The position numbers and the translations under genes were made by a program. From Anaerolineae bacterium (GTDB lineage: Bacteria; Chloroflexota; Anaerolineae; Promineifilales; Promineifilaceae), in the NCBI GenBank assembly GCA_030425205.1, contig JAUIAP010000019.1:62001-126000 (forward strand): a DNA stretch of 64,000 nt. Reading direction: 5' to 3'. The notes under the pieces are model-generated. The model saw only the letters and a list, made by a program, of their open reading frames with translations, had not been told where the DNA came from and searched no databases. Within the stretch, counting starts at the first letter, position 1. Every line of letters begins with the position of its first letter. This document shows positions 15,849-24,491 of this stretch, piece by piece.

Positions 15849-16673
15849 CTAGCTCGCGCCGTAATGTTGCAATGTTTTCGCGGCATTTTCAGCACCAGAT
15901 TGTAACGCCTTCGCCAGATCACCAGAACGCATCCACTCAACGGTGAATGCGGCCTGAAATGCGTCGCCGCAGCCCGTTGTGTCAACGATGCGCTCAACTG
16001 GCATGGCTGACTGTCGGATGATGCCGCCGTCAACGAGGGCAACGCTGCCTTGGTCACCTAGCGTGATGATGATTTGGGCTTTTTTCGGCCGATTCTCCCC
16101 CCGCATCGCATCTTGAAAAACAGCCACCGTCTCCTCATCCCCGCTGATAAACGCGAGGTCGATCCGATCCAGCAAAGGCAACATCTCGTCATGCCGTCCT
16201 GCGTAATCAAACCAATCCCCAAAGTCGGCAACACGTTTGCCGTCGAACGGCAGGTCGCCCATCACTGTGCTGAATGTCGCCTTGCTATAGCTGATGTCGA
16301 AGCGTGAGACGACAACATCATGCCGCTGAATAAAGGCGAGTGCGGTAGCATCTGGCACAAAGTCAGTCAGGACATGTTGATGATAGCTGTTGGGTGGAAA
16401 GTAGCGGTTTCCATTTTCGAGTATGATGATCTCACAATGCGCCGTTTTGCCCGGCAGCACCGCGATGTGTGACGTGTCGATCTGCTCCAGCTGGAGCCTA
16501 TCGAGAATCAGTTTACCATTGGCATCCTGCCCGACCGCGCTGACCATTGCGACCGATTCTGCACCACAACGTCGCGCATGAACGGCAAAATTGAGCGATA
16601 TGCCGCCAATAAAAGTTTGCTCAATTGCGGGATAGTAGTCAATCGTTGATTCACCAACGGAGATAAGTTTCAT
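15849..16673 (-). CDS. PfkB-family sugar kinase (fructoselysine-kinase-like)
   Basis: A 274-residue protein from the ATG at 16673 (MKLISVGESTIDYYP). A longer in-frame reading upstream has no family sequence. GGISLNFAVHARRCG is the substrate-side signature, and VDTTGCGDAF near the C-terminus is PfkB signature 2 with the catalytic Asp. The overall pattern resembles FrlD-type fructoselysine kinases more than ribokinase, but no deglycase is adjacent. It is convergent with the VOC gene (13-bp gap) and divergent from the maleylacetate reductase gene. Confidence 0.75.
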   Translation of the reverse strand: MKLISVGESTIDYYPAIEQTFIGGISLNFAVHARRCGAESVAMVSAVGQDANGKLILDRLQLEQIDTSHIAVLPGKTAHCEIIILENGNRYFPPNSYHQHVLTDFVPDATALAFIQRHDVVVSRFDISYSKATFSTVMGDLPFDGKRVADFGDWFDYAGRHDEMLPLLDRIDLAFISGDEETVAVFQDAMRGENRPKKAQIIITLGDQGSVALVDGGIIRQSAMPVERIVDTTGCGDAFQAAFTVEWMRSGDLAKALQSGAENAAKTLQHYGAS

Positions 16674-16742
16674 AAACCTGATTTTGTCGGAATGTATTAA
16701 GCGGCGCAACATTTTACGAGCCGCTGAGTCATGGAGTATTAA

Positions 16743-17801
16743 ATGATGAATTTCACTTACGATGTACTGCCAAGTCGGGTTTTGTTTGGAATCGGCCGAA
16801 TCCAATCCACCAAACAAGAAGCCACCCGCCTCGGCAAACGCGCCCTTATTTTAGCAACCCCATCTCAGGCCGAACTCGCACAGCGCATCGCCGATCAGCT
16901 TGGCGATCTGTGTGTTGGTGTCCATGCAAAGGCGGTACAGCACGTCCCATACCAGACGATTGCGGAGACGATGGCAATCGTCAATGCAAAAAACGCCGAT
17001 CTGCTAATCGCACTGGGTGGCGGTTCCACAATTGGCCTCGCCAAAGGAATCTCGCTCGAAAGCGGGCTACCAATCCTCGCTATCCCGACCACCTATGCAG
17101 GTAGCGAAATGACGCAGATTTGGGGCATCAGCTGCGACGGACACAAAACAACGGGGCGTGACCCAAACGTTAAACCAAAGACGGTCATCTATGATCCAGA
17201 ACTGATCGTTTCCCTGCCAATTGTGATGTCGATTACGAGCGGCATCAACGCGATGGCGCACGCGGTTGAAGCCCTGTACGCCGAAAACGCCAATCCGATT
17301 AGCTCGCTGATGGCGGAAGAAGGGATTCGCGGTTTGGCGCAAGGGCTGCCGAAGGTGGCGCAAAACCAGAATGACCTCGACGCACGCGCAAGCACGATGT
17401 ATGGGGCATGGCTATCGGCGACCGTGCTGGATCAGGTTGGCATGGCGTTGCACCATAAGCTATGTCACACACTCGGCGGCAGTTTCGCTATGCCGCACGC
17501 CGAAACGCATACCGTGATCCTACCCTACGTCACACAATTTAATAGTCAAGCAGTTCCGCAAGCGATGGCAGCGATTGCTCGTGCGCTCGGTTGTGATGTT
17601 GACGATGTGGCTGGATCGATCCAAGATATTTCTCGCAACAACGGCGGCCCCGTATCGCTACAGGAGCTAGGATTTAAGGCGGCAGATTTGGACGATGCGG
17701 CGCAGATTGCGATGCAAAAGCAGTATTTTAATCCACGACCATTCACGCAAGTCGATATTCGAGCGTTGTTGGGGCGTGCGTTTGAAGGTGTGCGACCTTA
17801 A
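16743..17801 (+). CDS. Maleylacetate reductase (iron-type alcohol dehydrogenase family)
   Basis: A 352-residue protein. It reduces maleylacetate to 3-oxoadipate with NAD(P)H in hydroquinone, resorcinol and chlorocatechol breakdown. Diagnostic stretches are YDVLPSRVLFGIG at the N-terminus, ALGGGSTIGLAKGI (dinucleotide binding), PTTYAGSEMTQIWGI, and the His-bearing HAVEALYA, LHHKLCHTLGG and PHAETHTVILPY. With ring-cleaving dioxygenases and a CoA-transferase nearby it completes a plausible short aromatic route; the thiolase is not in the window. Confidence 0.88.
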   Translation: MMNFTYDVLPSRVLFGIGRIQSTKQEATRLGKRALILATPSQAELAQRIADQLGDLCVGVHAKAVQHVPYQTIAETMAIVNAKNADLLIALGGGSTIGLAKGISLESGLPILAIPTTYAGSEMTQIWGISCDGHKTTGRDPNVKPKTVIYDPELIVSLPIVMSITSGINAMAHAVEALYAENANPISSLMAEEGIRGLAQGLPKVAQNQNDLDARASTMYGAWLSATVLDQVGMALHHKLCHTLGGSFAMPHAETHTVILPYVTQFNSQAVPQAMAAIARALGCDVDDVAGSIQDISRNNGGPVSLQELGFKAADLDDAAQIAMQKQYFNPRPFTQVDIRALLGRAFEGVRP

Positions 17802-17869
17802 ATCGACAAGATAAAAGCCTAGAATTTCATATCACGGTAGCTCTGTACCTTCAACTCCGTATAAAACAT

Positions 17870-17935
17870 GTTTTACAAGGTGTTACTTGACAAATTAAAT
17901 TACCTCCCTATAATACAAGTAAGTTCTTGTAAAAC
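17870..17935 (+). promoter_or_regulatory. Consensus promoter between inverted repeats
   Basis: TTGACA (17887-17892) and TATAAT (17909-17914) with a 16-bp spacer is a perfect sigma-70 promoter. It lies between a perfect 10-bp inverted repeat: GTTTTACAAG (17870-17879) and CTTGTAAAAC (17926-17935). The left arm also overlaps AAAACATGTTTT (17863-17874). A regulator bridging or occupying the arms would close the promoter. The SufR-like regulator two genes on is the obvious candidate, but this is inference. Confidence 0.8.
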
Positions 17936-17960
17936 ACCATATTTAGCGGAGGTAATACCG

Positions 17961-18362
17961 ATGACGACCACTAATTTAACGTCCCCTCAAACATTGCTCA
18001 CGAATCCTGCTTATCAAGCCTATCAGATGCTACATCTTGGCTTTACGGCGGCTCCTATTCTATTTGGGTTGGATAAGTTCTTAAACCTGATGGTAGAATG
18101 GCCGCAATATCTGGCTCCCGTATTTGCCAACATCATCCCTGCTGGCACGTTTATGCCGATTGTGGGGATCATCGAAATCATCGCGGGGCTGCTTGTCTTT
18201 TTCAAACCCCGGATTGGCGCCTATGTTGTTGCAGCTTGGTTGTTGGGTATTATTCTCAACTTATTGCTCATTCCTGGCTATTTTGATGTCGCCCTGCGTG
18301 ACTTTGGCCTTCTGCTCGGTGCGCTGGCCTTAGCTCGCTTGAGTGAAACATTTGCCAACTAG
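17961..18362 (+). CDS. DoxX-like small membrane protein
   Basis: A 133-residue protein with four hydrophobic helices. FGLDKFLNLMVEWPQYLAP, GIIEIIAGLLVFFKPRIGAYV and a final DFGLLLGALALARLS match the DoxX/DoxD-type four-helix pattern. Start ATG 17961 follows a strong GGAGGT site (17948-17953); a longer reading upstream crosses the promoter and is rejected. DoxX-type proteins appear in redox-stress settings, which fits the regulator next door. First gene under the consensus promoter. Confidence 0.75.
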   Translation: MTTTNLTSPQTLLTNPAYQAYQMLHLGFTAAPILFGLDKFLNLMVEWPQYLAPVFANIIPAGTFMPIVGIIEIIAGLLVFFKPRIGAYVVAAWLLGIILNLLLIPGYFDVALRDFGLLLGALALARLSETFAN

Positions 18363-18445
18363 CTTAACGAGGTTGATAGTTGGTGAAAGCCAGCTATCAG
18401 CCGCCAATCCCTTTCTATCCACAAATAACACTGACAAATCCCTTT

Positions 18446-19165
18446 ATGGCAACTCAAATCAAAAACATTTCGGACGTTCAACAACAGATCCTTACCTTTA
18501 TCAAGGGGCAAGGCGAGACAACCAACGCGATCATCGCGCAACAACTCGACGTTTCTTACGAGGCGGTTCGCCAGCAGCTACGCCAACTGGAATCGGCCGA
18601 ACTGGTCATCTCGCGCAAGAAACGTCCCGAGGGCCAGCGCGTCGGCCGTCCCACCCGCGTTTACACGCTTAGTCCGACTGGCGATCACCTCTTTCCCAAG
18701 GCATATGATGAACTGGCCGTTGAGCTAATCGACACACTTGCCGCTGCGCTTGGCCCTGATGCACTGCGGCAGGTTTTAGCCTCATTCACCGATGAGAGCG
18801 TGCATAAGTGGGTCCCACACTTGCAGGATAAATCACTGATCGAACGGTTGGAGGCATTAAAGGGCATCTACTTAGAGGATGATGCCTACATGGAGGTGGA
18901 CAAAGATGATCTCAATGGCGAACTACGCTTGGTAGAACGGAACTGTCCCTTCTTGAATGTAGCAACCCGTCGTCCAGCCCTGTGTAGTGTCACCGTTTCG
19001 ACTTTGAGTCGCCTGTTAGGACACAACGTTACCCGTGAAAAAAAGTTTCAGGCAGGTGACGGACGATGCGTTTTCCGCGTCCATCTGGATCAGCCGATTG
19101 ATGCAGAGGCATTTCGTTTTGCATTTGAGGAAGAAATAATCAATAAGGCCATTGTTGAAAAATAA
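18446..19165 (+). CDS. SufR-like iron-sulfur-sensing transcriptional regulator
   Basis: A 239-residue protein. Residues ~10-75 form a winged helix-turn-helix (NAIIAQQLDVSYEAVRQQLRQLE then GRPTRVYTLS). The C-terminal half carries RNCPFLNVATRRPALC and GDGRCVFRV, whose three cysteines correspond to the cluster-binding pattern of SufR. Such proteins repress redox or cluster-assembly genes and lose DNA binding as their Fe-S cluster changes. No suf genes are adjacent. An upstream in-frame GTG at 18380 is an alternative start. It probably controls its own promoter region at 17.87 kb. Confidence 0.8.
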   Translation: MATQIKNISDVQQQILTFIKGQGETTNAIIAQQLDVSYEAVRQQLRQLESAELVISRKKRPEGQRVGRPTRVYTLSPTGDHLFPKAYDELAVELIDTLAAALGPDALRQVLASFTDESVHKWVPHLQDKSLIERLEALKGIYLEDDAYMEVDKDDLNGELRLVERNCPFLNVATRRPALCSVTVSTLSRLLGHNVTREKKFQAGDGRCVFRVHLDQPIDAEAFRFAFEEEIINKAIVEK

Positions 19166-19198
19166 GTACCTGAGATTTAGCGTGGCCTGAATCCATTG

Positions 19199-19214
19199 TA
19201 GGTCACTTGACCTA
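19199..19214. promoter_or_regulatory. Operator-like palindrome upstream of folE
   Basis: TAGGTCA-CT-TGACCTA is a perfect 7-bp inverted repeat with a 2-bp centre, 54 bp before the folE start. An extra half-site GGTCA follows at 19222. The shape is that of a dimeric repressor site; the protein is unknown. Confidence 0.45.
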
Positions 19215-19267
19215 TTAAACGGGTCACTGTTTTTCCATATTCGGCCTAAGGAACGCACTGGCTGAAA

Positions 19268-19888
19268 ATGAACCGATACGATACACCCAACTTTACGACC
19301 AACCACAATGGCCACCACGACCATGCAGCTGTGACAGTGGGCACTGAAAAAACCGTGCGTCAACTGCTGTATGCAATAGGTGAAGACCCCACCCGTGCAG
19401 GCTTACAGCGAACACCCGAACGAGTTGCCCGAATGTATTCGGAGTTGACGGCAGGCTATGACGTTGACACGCAACAGTTGATCAACGGTGCCCTCTTCGA
19501 GGTGGACTACAGCGAAATGGTGATTGTAAAAGAGATTACGTTTTATAGTCTCTGTGAACACCATCTACTGCCCTTTTTTGGCAAGGCGCATGTTGCCTAT
19601 ATCCCTAGCGGGCAAGTGATTGGTCTGAGCAAGATTCCGCGCATCGTGGAGATGTTTGCCCGCCGTCTACAGCTACAGGAGCGCATGACGCAGCAAATCG
19701 CAGCATTAATCGATGAGACCTTAAACCCATTGGGGGTCGGTGTTGTCATCCATGGACGGCACATGTGCAGCATGATGCGCGGTGTGAAAAAAGCTCAGTC
19801 CAGCATGGTGACGAGTGCCATGCTCGGTAGCTTCAAGAGTGATTCCCAGACTCGTGCTGAATTTATGTCCCATATTTACGCGGGATAG
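19268..19888 (+). CDS. folE: GTP cyclohydrolase I
   Basis: A 206-residue enzyme that turns GTP into 7,8-dihydroneopterin triphosphate, first step of tetrahydrofolate and pterin synthesis. Zinc ligands are Cys96 and His99 in SLCEHHLLPF, and Cys167 in GRHMCSMMRG. GLSKIPRIVEMFARRLQLQERMT is the conserved central block. The N-terminal ~22 residues are His/Asn-rich and outside the domain. It sits among redox genes rather than with other folate genes. Confidence 0.95.
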   Translation: MNRYDTPNFTTNHNGHHDHAAVTVGTEKTVRQLLYAIGEDPTRAGLQRTPERVARMYSELTAGYDVDTQQLINGALFEVDYSEMVIVKEITFYSLCEHHLLPFFGKAHVAYIPSGQVIGLSKIPRIVEMFARRLQLQERMTQQIAALIDETLNPLGVGVVIHGRHMCSMMRGVKKAQSSMVTSAMLGSFKSDSQTRAEFMSHIYAG

Positions 19889-19903
19889 GCGCGAAGGAGT
19901 TAA

Positions 19904-21085
19904 ATGATGACCCATTTCAACTACTTAATTATTGGCGGAGGGATGACGGCAACAGCGGCCGTTTCTGGCCTCCGCGAACAAGACAAAACTGGCTCTATCG
20001 GCATTATCGCCGCCGAACAGGAAACGGCCTATGATCGTCCTCCGCTGTCCAAGCAGCTATGGAGTGGACGCAAGCAGCTAGATGCGATTTTCCACGAACT
20101 GCCCGAAGATGTGACGGTGCTTAATGGCCGAAAAGTCGAGCAAATCGATCCCCAACAAAAACAGGTTCTGGATGATCGGGAGGAGCGTTTTACTTACGAT
20201 AAGCTGCTGTTGGCGACTGGCAGCACGCCGCGCCGATTGCCTTTTGGCAGCGACAACATCATCTATTACCGTACCGTTAGCGATTACCAACAACTGCGCC
20301 GTCTGGCTGATACGCATAACCGTTTTGCCGTCATTGGCGGCGGCTTTATTGGCTCTGAGATAGCAGCAGGGCTGGCAATGCAGGGAATGCAGGTGACGCT
20401 GATCTTCCCCGAATCAGCCATTGGCAGCCGCATCTTTTCGGCCCATCTGAGCAACTTTCTCAACGACTACTATCGCCAAAAAGGGGTCGAGGTGCTGTCC
20501 GAAACGACCGTAACCGATGTAAGCGGATCGGGAACTGATTTGACCGTCACGCTAGACAACGGTCGCTCCCTCAATGTCCATGGTGTCGTCGCTGGTATTG
20601 GTGTCGCACCCAATACGGCACTGGCTGAAGCGGCTGGATTGGAAGTGGACAACGGCATCATCGTCAATGAACATCTACAAACGAGCAATCCCCACATCTA
20701 CGCTGCGGGGGACGTAGCCAACTATCCTGATGCTCTATTAAGAACACGCCGCCGCGTGGAGCATGAAGATGCAGCCAACTCAATGGGCAAGGCAGCTGGG
20801 AAGGCGATGGCGGGGGCTTCTATCACCTATGATTATTCACCTATGTTTTACTCCGACTTGTTTGATCTAGGCTACGAAGCAGTCGGTGAACTTGACTCAC
20901 GGCTGGAGATGGTCACTGATTGGCAGGAGCCGTATCAGAAAGGCATCATCTACTACCTGCGAAACGAGCGCGTATGCGGTGTCCTGTTGTGGAACACATG
21001 GGGCAAAGTCGAGGCGGCACGCAGCCTGATAGCCGAACATGCCCCGCTGTCCCGTGAAGACCTAATCGGCCGATTGTCAGGTTGA
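19904..21085 (+). CDS. FAD-dependent pyridine-nucleotide-disulfide oxidoreductase (AIF/ferredoxin-reductase type)
   Basis: A 393-residue protein. YLIIGGGMTATAAVSGL is the FAD-binding GxGxxG motif, YDRPPLSKQLW is typical of ferredoxin-reductase-like members, FAVIGGGFIGSEIAAGLAMQG binds NAD(P)H, and IYAAGDVANYPD is the second FAD motif. The C-terminal ~85 residues resemble AIF-type reductases. It transfers electrons from NAD(P)H to an unidentified acceptor. GGAG before the start, with a 15-bp gap from folE, supports co-transcription. Confidence 0.88.
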   Translation: MMTHFNYLIIGGGMTATAAVSGLREQDKTGSIGIIAAEQETAYDRPPLSKQLWSGRKQLDAIFHELPEDVTVLNGRKVEQIDPQQKQVLDDREERFTYDKLLLATGSTPRRLPFGSDNIIYYRTVSDYQQLRRLADTHNRFAVIGGGFIGSEIAAGLAMQGMQVTLIFPESAIGSRIFSAHLSNFLNDYYRQKGVEVLSETTVTDVSGSGTDLTVTLDNGRSLNVHGVVAGIGVAPNTALAEAAGLEVDNGIIVNEHLQTSNPHIYAAGDVANYPDALLRTRRRVEHEDAANSMGKAAGKAMAGASITYDYSPMFYSDLFDLGYEAVGELDSRLEMVTDWQEPYQKGIIYYLRNERVCGVLLWNTWGKVEAARSLIAEHAPLSREDLIGRLSG

Positions 21086-21141
21086 CCTGAATTCTGGAGA
21101 TAGCTAGTTCATCGTTATAAAACCTGATTAAAGGAATCAAA

Positions 21142-22281
21142 ATGAACGACAACCCACTGCACAAGCTACACGACTTTGGACAGAGTATCTGGCTGGATTT
21201 TACTCGTCGTGGCATGTTGGAGTCTGGTGAACTGCAAGAGATGATTGCGACAGACGGCCTGCGCGGGATGACCTCCAATCCGTCTATCTTTGAGAAGGCA
21301 ATTTCGGGCAGTGCCGATTATGATGATGCCATTCGCGCATTGGCATTAGAGGGAAAGAGTTCGGCCGAAATCTACCAAACTCTGACCGCCACCGACATTC
21401 AAAACGCGGCCGACTTGTTTGCCTCTATTTACCAGCAAAGTGACGGGCGCGATGGTTTTGTCAGCCTAGAAGTGTCGCCTTATCTCGCCAATGATACGGC
21501 TGGCACGGTGGCCGAAGCCAAACGATTGTGGCACGCACTTGACCGCAAAAATGTGATGATCAAAGTACCGGCGACAGCGGCAGGGATACCGGCGATTCAA
21601 CAACTTATTAGCGAGGGGGTAAATGTCAACATCACCCTGCTCTTTGGCTTACCCCGTTACAGTGAGGTGTTTGCCGCCTATCTGAGTGGTTTGGAAACAG
21701 TTGCGGCGGCAGGAAAATCGCTAGACACGATTGCCTCTGTCGCCAGCTTCTTTTTGAGCCGCATTGACGTGTTGGTAGACCCCTTGCTGGAAGAGCGGAT
21801 GCGCGGTGATGACCAAAACCCGCACGCGAAGTTGGCACGCCGTCTGCATGGGCAAACGGCGATTGCCAGTGCCAAAAAAGCGTATCAGATGTACCAAGAG
21901 GTCATCGACGGGACGAAGTTCGCGCAATTGGCAATCCAAAAGGCGCGTCCACAGCGGCTATTATGGGCCAGCACCAGCACCAAAAACCCAGCCTACAGCG
22001 ACGTGAAATATGTCGAACCCCTCATTGGATCAGACACGGTGAACACATTGCCTCTGGAAACATTGCACGCCTACCGCGACCACGGCAATCCCGCCGATCG
22101 GTTGACTGATGATGTAGACGAAGCCATGGACGTTCTCAATGGGCTGGCAAAGTTGGATATTGATTTGGATGCAGTTACTGACCAATTAGAAGCGGAAGGG
22201 GTACAAAAGTTTATTAAGGCGTTTGACAGTCTGATGGAGACGTTAGAGAAAAAACGACTGGCGGCACTATCTGCTTGTTAG
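21142..22281 (+). CDS. tal: Transaldolase
   Basis: A 379-residue enzyme of the long (TalB/TalA2-like) branch. It transfers dihydroxyacetone between sugar phosphates in the non-oxidative pentose phosphate pathway. Signature GMTSNPSIFEKA is near residue 45; the Schiff-base lysine is Lys141 in NVMIKVPATAAG; NVNITLLFGLPRY and LLWASTSTKNPAYSD follow. AAGGA stands just upstream of the ATG. Its place after an NAD(P)H-using reductase could couple pentose phosphate flux to reducing power. Confidence 0.95.
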   Translation: MNDNPLHKLHDFGQSIWLDFTRRGMLESGELQEMIATDGLRGMTSNPSIFEKAISGSADYDDAIRALALEGKSSAEIYQTLTATDIQNAADLFASIYQQSDGRDGFVSLEVSPYLANDTAGTVAEAKRLWHALDRKNVMIKVPATAAGIPAIQQLISEGVNVNITLLFGLPRYSEVFAAYLSGLETVAAAGKSLDTIASVASFFLSRIDVLVDPLLEERMRGDDQNPHAKLARRLHGQTAIASAKKAYQMYQEVIDGTKFAQLAIQKARPQRLLWASTSTKNPAYSDVKYVEPLIGSDTVNTLPLETLHAYRDHGNPADRLTDDVDEAMDVLNGLAKLDIDLDAVTDQLEAEGVQKFIKAFDSLMETLEKKRLAALSAC

Positions 22282-22374
22282 ACCAAAGTTTTACACAAGG
22301 GGATCGCATAAATGACGCAATCAGGTTGCTGATTTCGGCCGAATTTATGCACCCATAGCACGAGGACACATCAG

Positions 22375-22698
22375 ATGATTGAAAAAACACACATCAAATC
22401 ACGTAACGTTTGTAAAGTCACCTTTTCAGTGTCGGCAGAGCAGTTGGGTGAACGTAAAGTCGATTCAGTTGCGGTTTTAGGCGACTTCAATGAATGGCAA
22501 CCCGAAGCCAATACAATGAAGTGGAGCAAAAAGCATGACGCATATCGGGCAGCAATCGAGCTAGACCCAGATGCTCGCTATGAGTTTCGCTACCTGTTAG
22601 ATGGCGAGCATTGGTTTAATGAGTGGGAAGCTGACGACTACTGCGCCAACCAGATAGATGGTGACAATTGTGTTGTCATGACACCAGCGGGCAACTAA
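22375..22698 (+). CDS. Isoamylase-N/glycogen-binding (CBM48-like) domain protein
   Basis: A 107-residue stand-alone domain. VAVLGDFNEWQPEANTMKW, then YEFRYLLDGEHWFNEW, is the AMPK-beta/CBM48 pattern, with conserved Trp residues that contact alpha-glucan. There is no catalytic part. It follows the transaldolase gene by 93 bp on the same strand and may bind glycogen or act as a regulatory subunit. Confidence 0.8.
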   Translation: MIEKTHIKSRNVCKVTFSVSAEQLGERKVDSVAVLGDFNEWQPEANTMKWSKKHDAYRAAIELDPDARYEFRYLLDGEHWFNEWEADDYCANQIDGDNCVVMTPAGN

Positions 22699-22756
22699 TG
22701 TTCGAGGAACTTTTCAAGTAAACATGCCAATCAGTGAAAGATTCCTCTAACCCAGA

Positions 22757-23389
22757 TTACGCTGACAAGTGCAACGTATAGAATCGATCATTAATTCCAT
22801 CCCCATCCTGTTGAAAACCCATGCGCTGCAAATACTTTTCGTGCAACTGATTATTGGGTGAACTGACTAATCGCACGATCTCTCTTTCCTTGAATAGCTG
22901 TGTACTGCAATAAAGATAATTGGCAATCTTGAAATCACGATATTGTGGAATCACATAATCGAGATAGACGTGAAAAACGCCAGCCTGTTTGCATTCACCG
23001 ATGAACAACCCCGCTGGCACCATGTCACGCAAAATAAACACGATGAGTTGGTCGTCAGAAGGCTCAAAGCGATAGGCGGGAATAAAACGTCTAATATCAG
23101 CCTGATGAAAGTCGAGGAAGCGGTGCAAATACTCCGACCTACTATTGACCTTGAGCAATTGAAAATACGCTTTGGTCGTGAATAAACGATACAAAAAATA
23201 GAGATTGACCGAGGTCGTCAGGCAGTTGAGCAACACGATTGGGATTGCGCCAATCAATAAGCCATAGATGATAAACATGATTGCACCCGCCAAATTGATC
23301 AGTCGCAGCTTGAGCAGTGAACTCATCGTCAGTGAGATGGCAATCACGATTGAGGCCAAGTAGCCTAAGTATTCAGGTGAAAACGGCAT
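22757..23389 (-). CDS. Membrane protein with C-terminal GNAT-like domain
   Basis: A 210-residue protein. Residues ~5-75 contain three hydrophobic helices in a YgjV-like pattern (SSLLKLRLINLAGAIMFIIYGLLIGAIPIVLLN). Residues ~95-210 look like an acyltransferase fold: LIVFILRDMVPAGLFIGE, then YRDFKIANYLY and NQLHEKYLQRMGFQ, the usual last helix and strand of GNAT enzymes. A membrane-tethered acetyltransferase is plausible; substrate unknown. Confidence 0.55.
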   Translation of the reverse strand: MPFSPEYLGYLASIVIAISLTMSSLLKLRLINLAGAIMFIIYGLLIGAIPIVLLNCLTTSVNLYFLYRLFTTKAYFQLLKVNSRSEYLHRFLDFHQADIRRFIPAYRFEPSDDQLIVFILRDMVPAGLFIGECKQAGVFHVYLDYVIPQYRDFKIANYLYCSTQLFKEREIVRLVSSPNNQLHEKYLQRMGFQQDGDGINDRFYTLHLSA

Positions 23390-23786
23390 TTATTTCTCCA
23401 TGTAAAGCGTTTTGGAGTTGTTATGTCTACGATATTGGAATTCTTGGTGCCCTTGATCCAGCGTATCTTGTTAGGAATGCCACTCTTAAGAAAGAGTGGC
23501 ACTCCCATGGTGACGCAGAGTCCCCGAACCCGCCCTCATCGGCTCAACAGATCAGCACGGTGGTAGTAACTGTCACTTTACCCTGTACGCTTGTCACGTT
23601 TCTGAGCATTAGCGTGAATGGGTGTCGGCGCTCCTGCCAACGTAAGGCCGGATACCTTCCGGCAAGGTTTTGTGCTCGCCTCTGTTTTACCGATTACCAA
23701 CTTGCGTCTACTAAGAAGTGGAGAGTGAGTAGTGGAGAGTGTAGAGTCAGCAACATGTTCTCCGTCTCTTTACTCACCACGATTCA
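23390..23786. other. Gene-free stretch with two hairpin repeats
   Basis: No gene is supported in this 397-bp gap. TGCCACTCTT (23478-23487) and its complement (23492-23501) form a 10-bp stem with a 4-nt loop, extended by GGA/TCC. GCCGGA...TCCGGC (23647-23663) forms another. Near the end AGTGGAGAGTG occurs twice (23717-23727 and 23731-23741). These look like dispersed intergenic repeats; the first shares its design with 1629-1683. Confidence 0.55.
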
Positions 23787-24248
23787 CTAATCCCTCAATT
23801 CAGTTGCCCAGTTAGCCGCTTGGATTAGCGCGTCCAGCTCGCGGTGTTGGCGGGCTAGAGTGTCAGCTTGATTTTGAATTTCAGCGACATCGACCACGCT
23901 GACGAAGCGGATTTCTGAGCGGCTGTATTGCTGCTGCTGCACGGTGGCAGCATCGGCAATTGAGCTGAACATGGCGTGACGTAGCTTGAGCGTGTCGCGC
24001 TCGGCAAGGGCATCGGCAAGCGTCAATCCATTGCTGAGCGGCGTGTTGCTGTTGGTGCGGTTGATGCGTTGGATGGTTTGGGTTAATTCGGCCGAAACCG
24101 CCTCAAACTCCGTCATCAATGCCGTTGGATTCTCCGCGGGCGCATCACCTTCCTGCACCTTGACGTTGCGCTCAATGCGTGCCTTTAGCTGAGCTAATCG
24201 TTTTTGCATGTCGGCACGCAGGATCAGTGCTTCTGCTAATTTTGTCAT
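23787..24248 (-). CDS. DIP1984 family protein
   Basis: A 153-residue, strongly helical, probably coiled-coil protein. KLAEALILRADMQKRLAQLKARI at the start, then NRTNSNTPLSNG, YSRSEIRFVSVVDV and NWATELRD at the end are the family's conserved blocks. It was once labelled septicolysin-like, but no function is established. No signal peptide. AGGTTTT lies upstream of the ATG. Confidence 0.8.
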   Translation of the reverse strand: MTKLAEALILRADMQKRLAQLKARIERNVKVQEGDAPAENPTALMTEFEAVSAELTQTIQRINRTNSNTPLSNGLTLADALAERDTLKLRHAMFSSIADAATVQQQQYSRSEIRFVSVVDVAEIQNQADTLARQHRELDALIQAANWATELRD

Positions 24249-24491
24249 CTAAAACCTCCATGTACCGTAGGCTATTTAGCCTCTACTCTCTAAACAGGTT
24301 AGACAGCTTATTTTACATTGGTGAATAAATCTTCAAGCGTTTGAAAAATCGCTATAGAACGACCTTGAAGTAGCTCTAGTGTATGGGTTTCGGCCGAATT
24401 CCCCATCCCCCAAACCGATGAACTTGGAGGATGACAGAACTCATCCTTTTGGATGAAGCGCAAACCATCCCTACGCAAAAAGCAGATTTTG

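Noticed and set aside
15849..16673. PfkB kinase as PsuK partner of psuG
   Set aside because: It lies about 10 kb from psuG in another cluster and resembles fructoselysine-type kinases more.
15849..16817. Longer version of the PfkB kinase and similar extended frames (17868, 18380, 45638, 43152, 38943)
   Set aside because: The added N-termini carry no family sequence and cross promoters or neighbouring genes; internal starts with ribosome sites or homology fit better.
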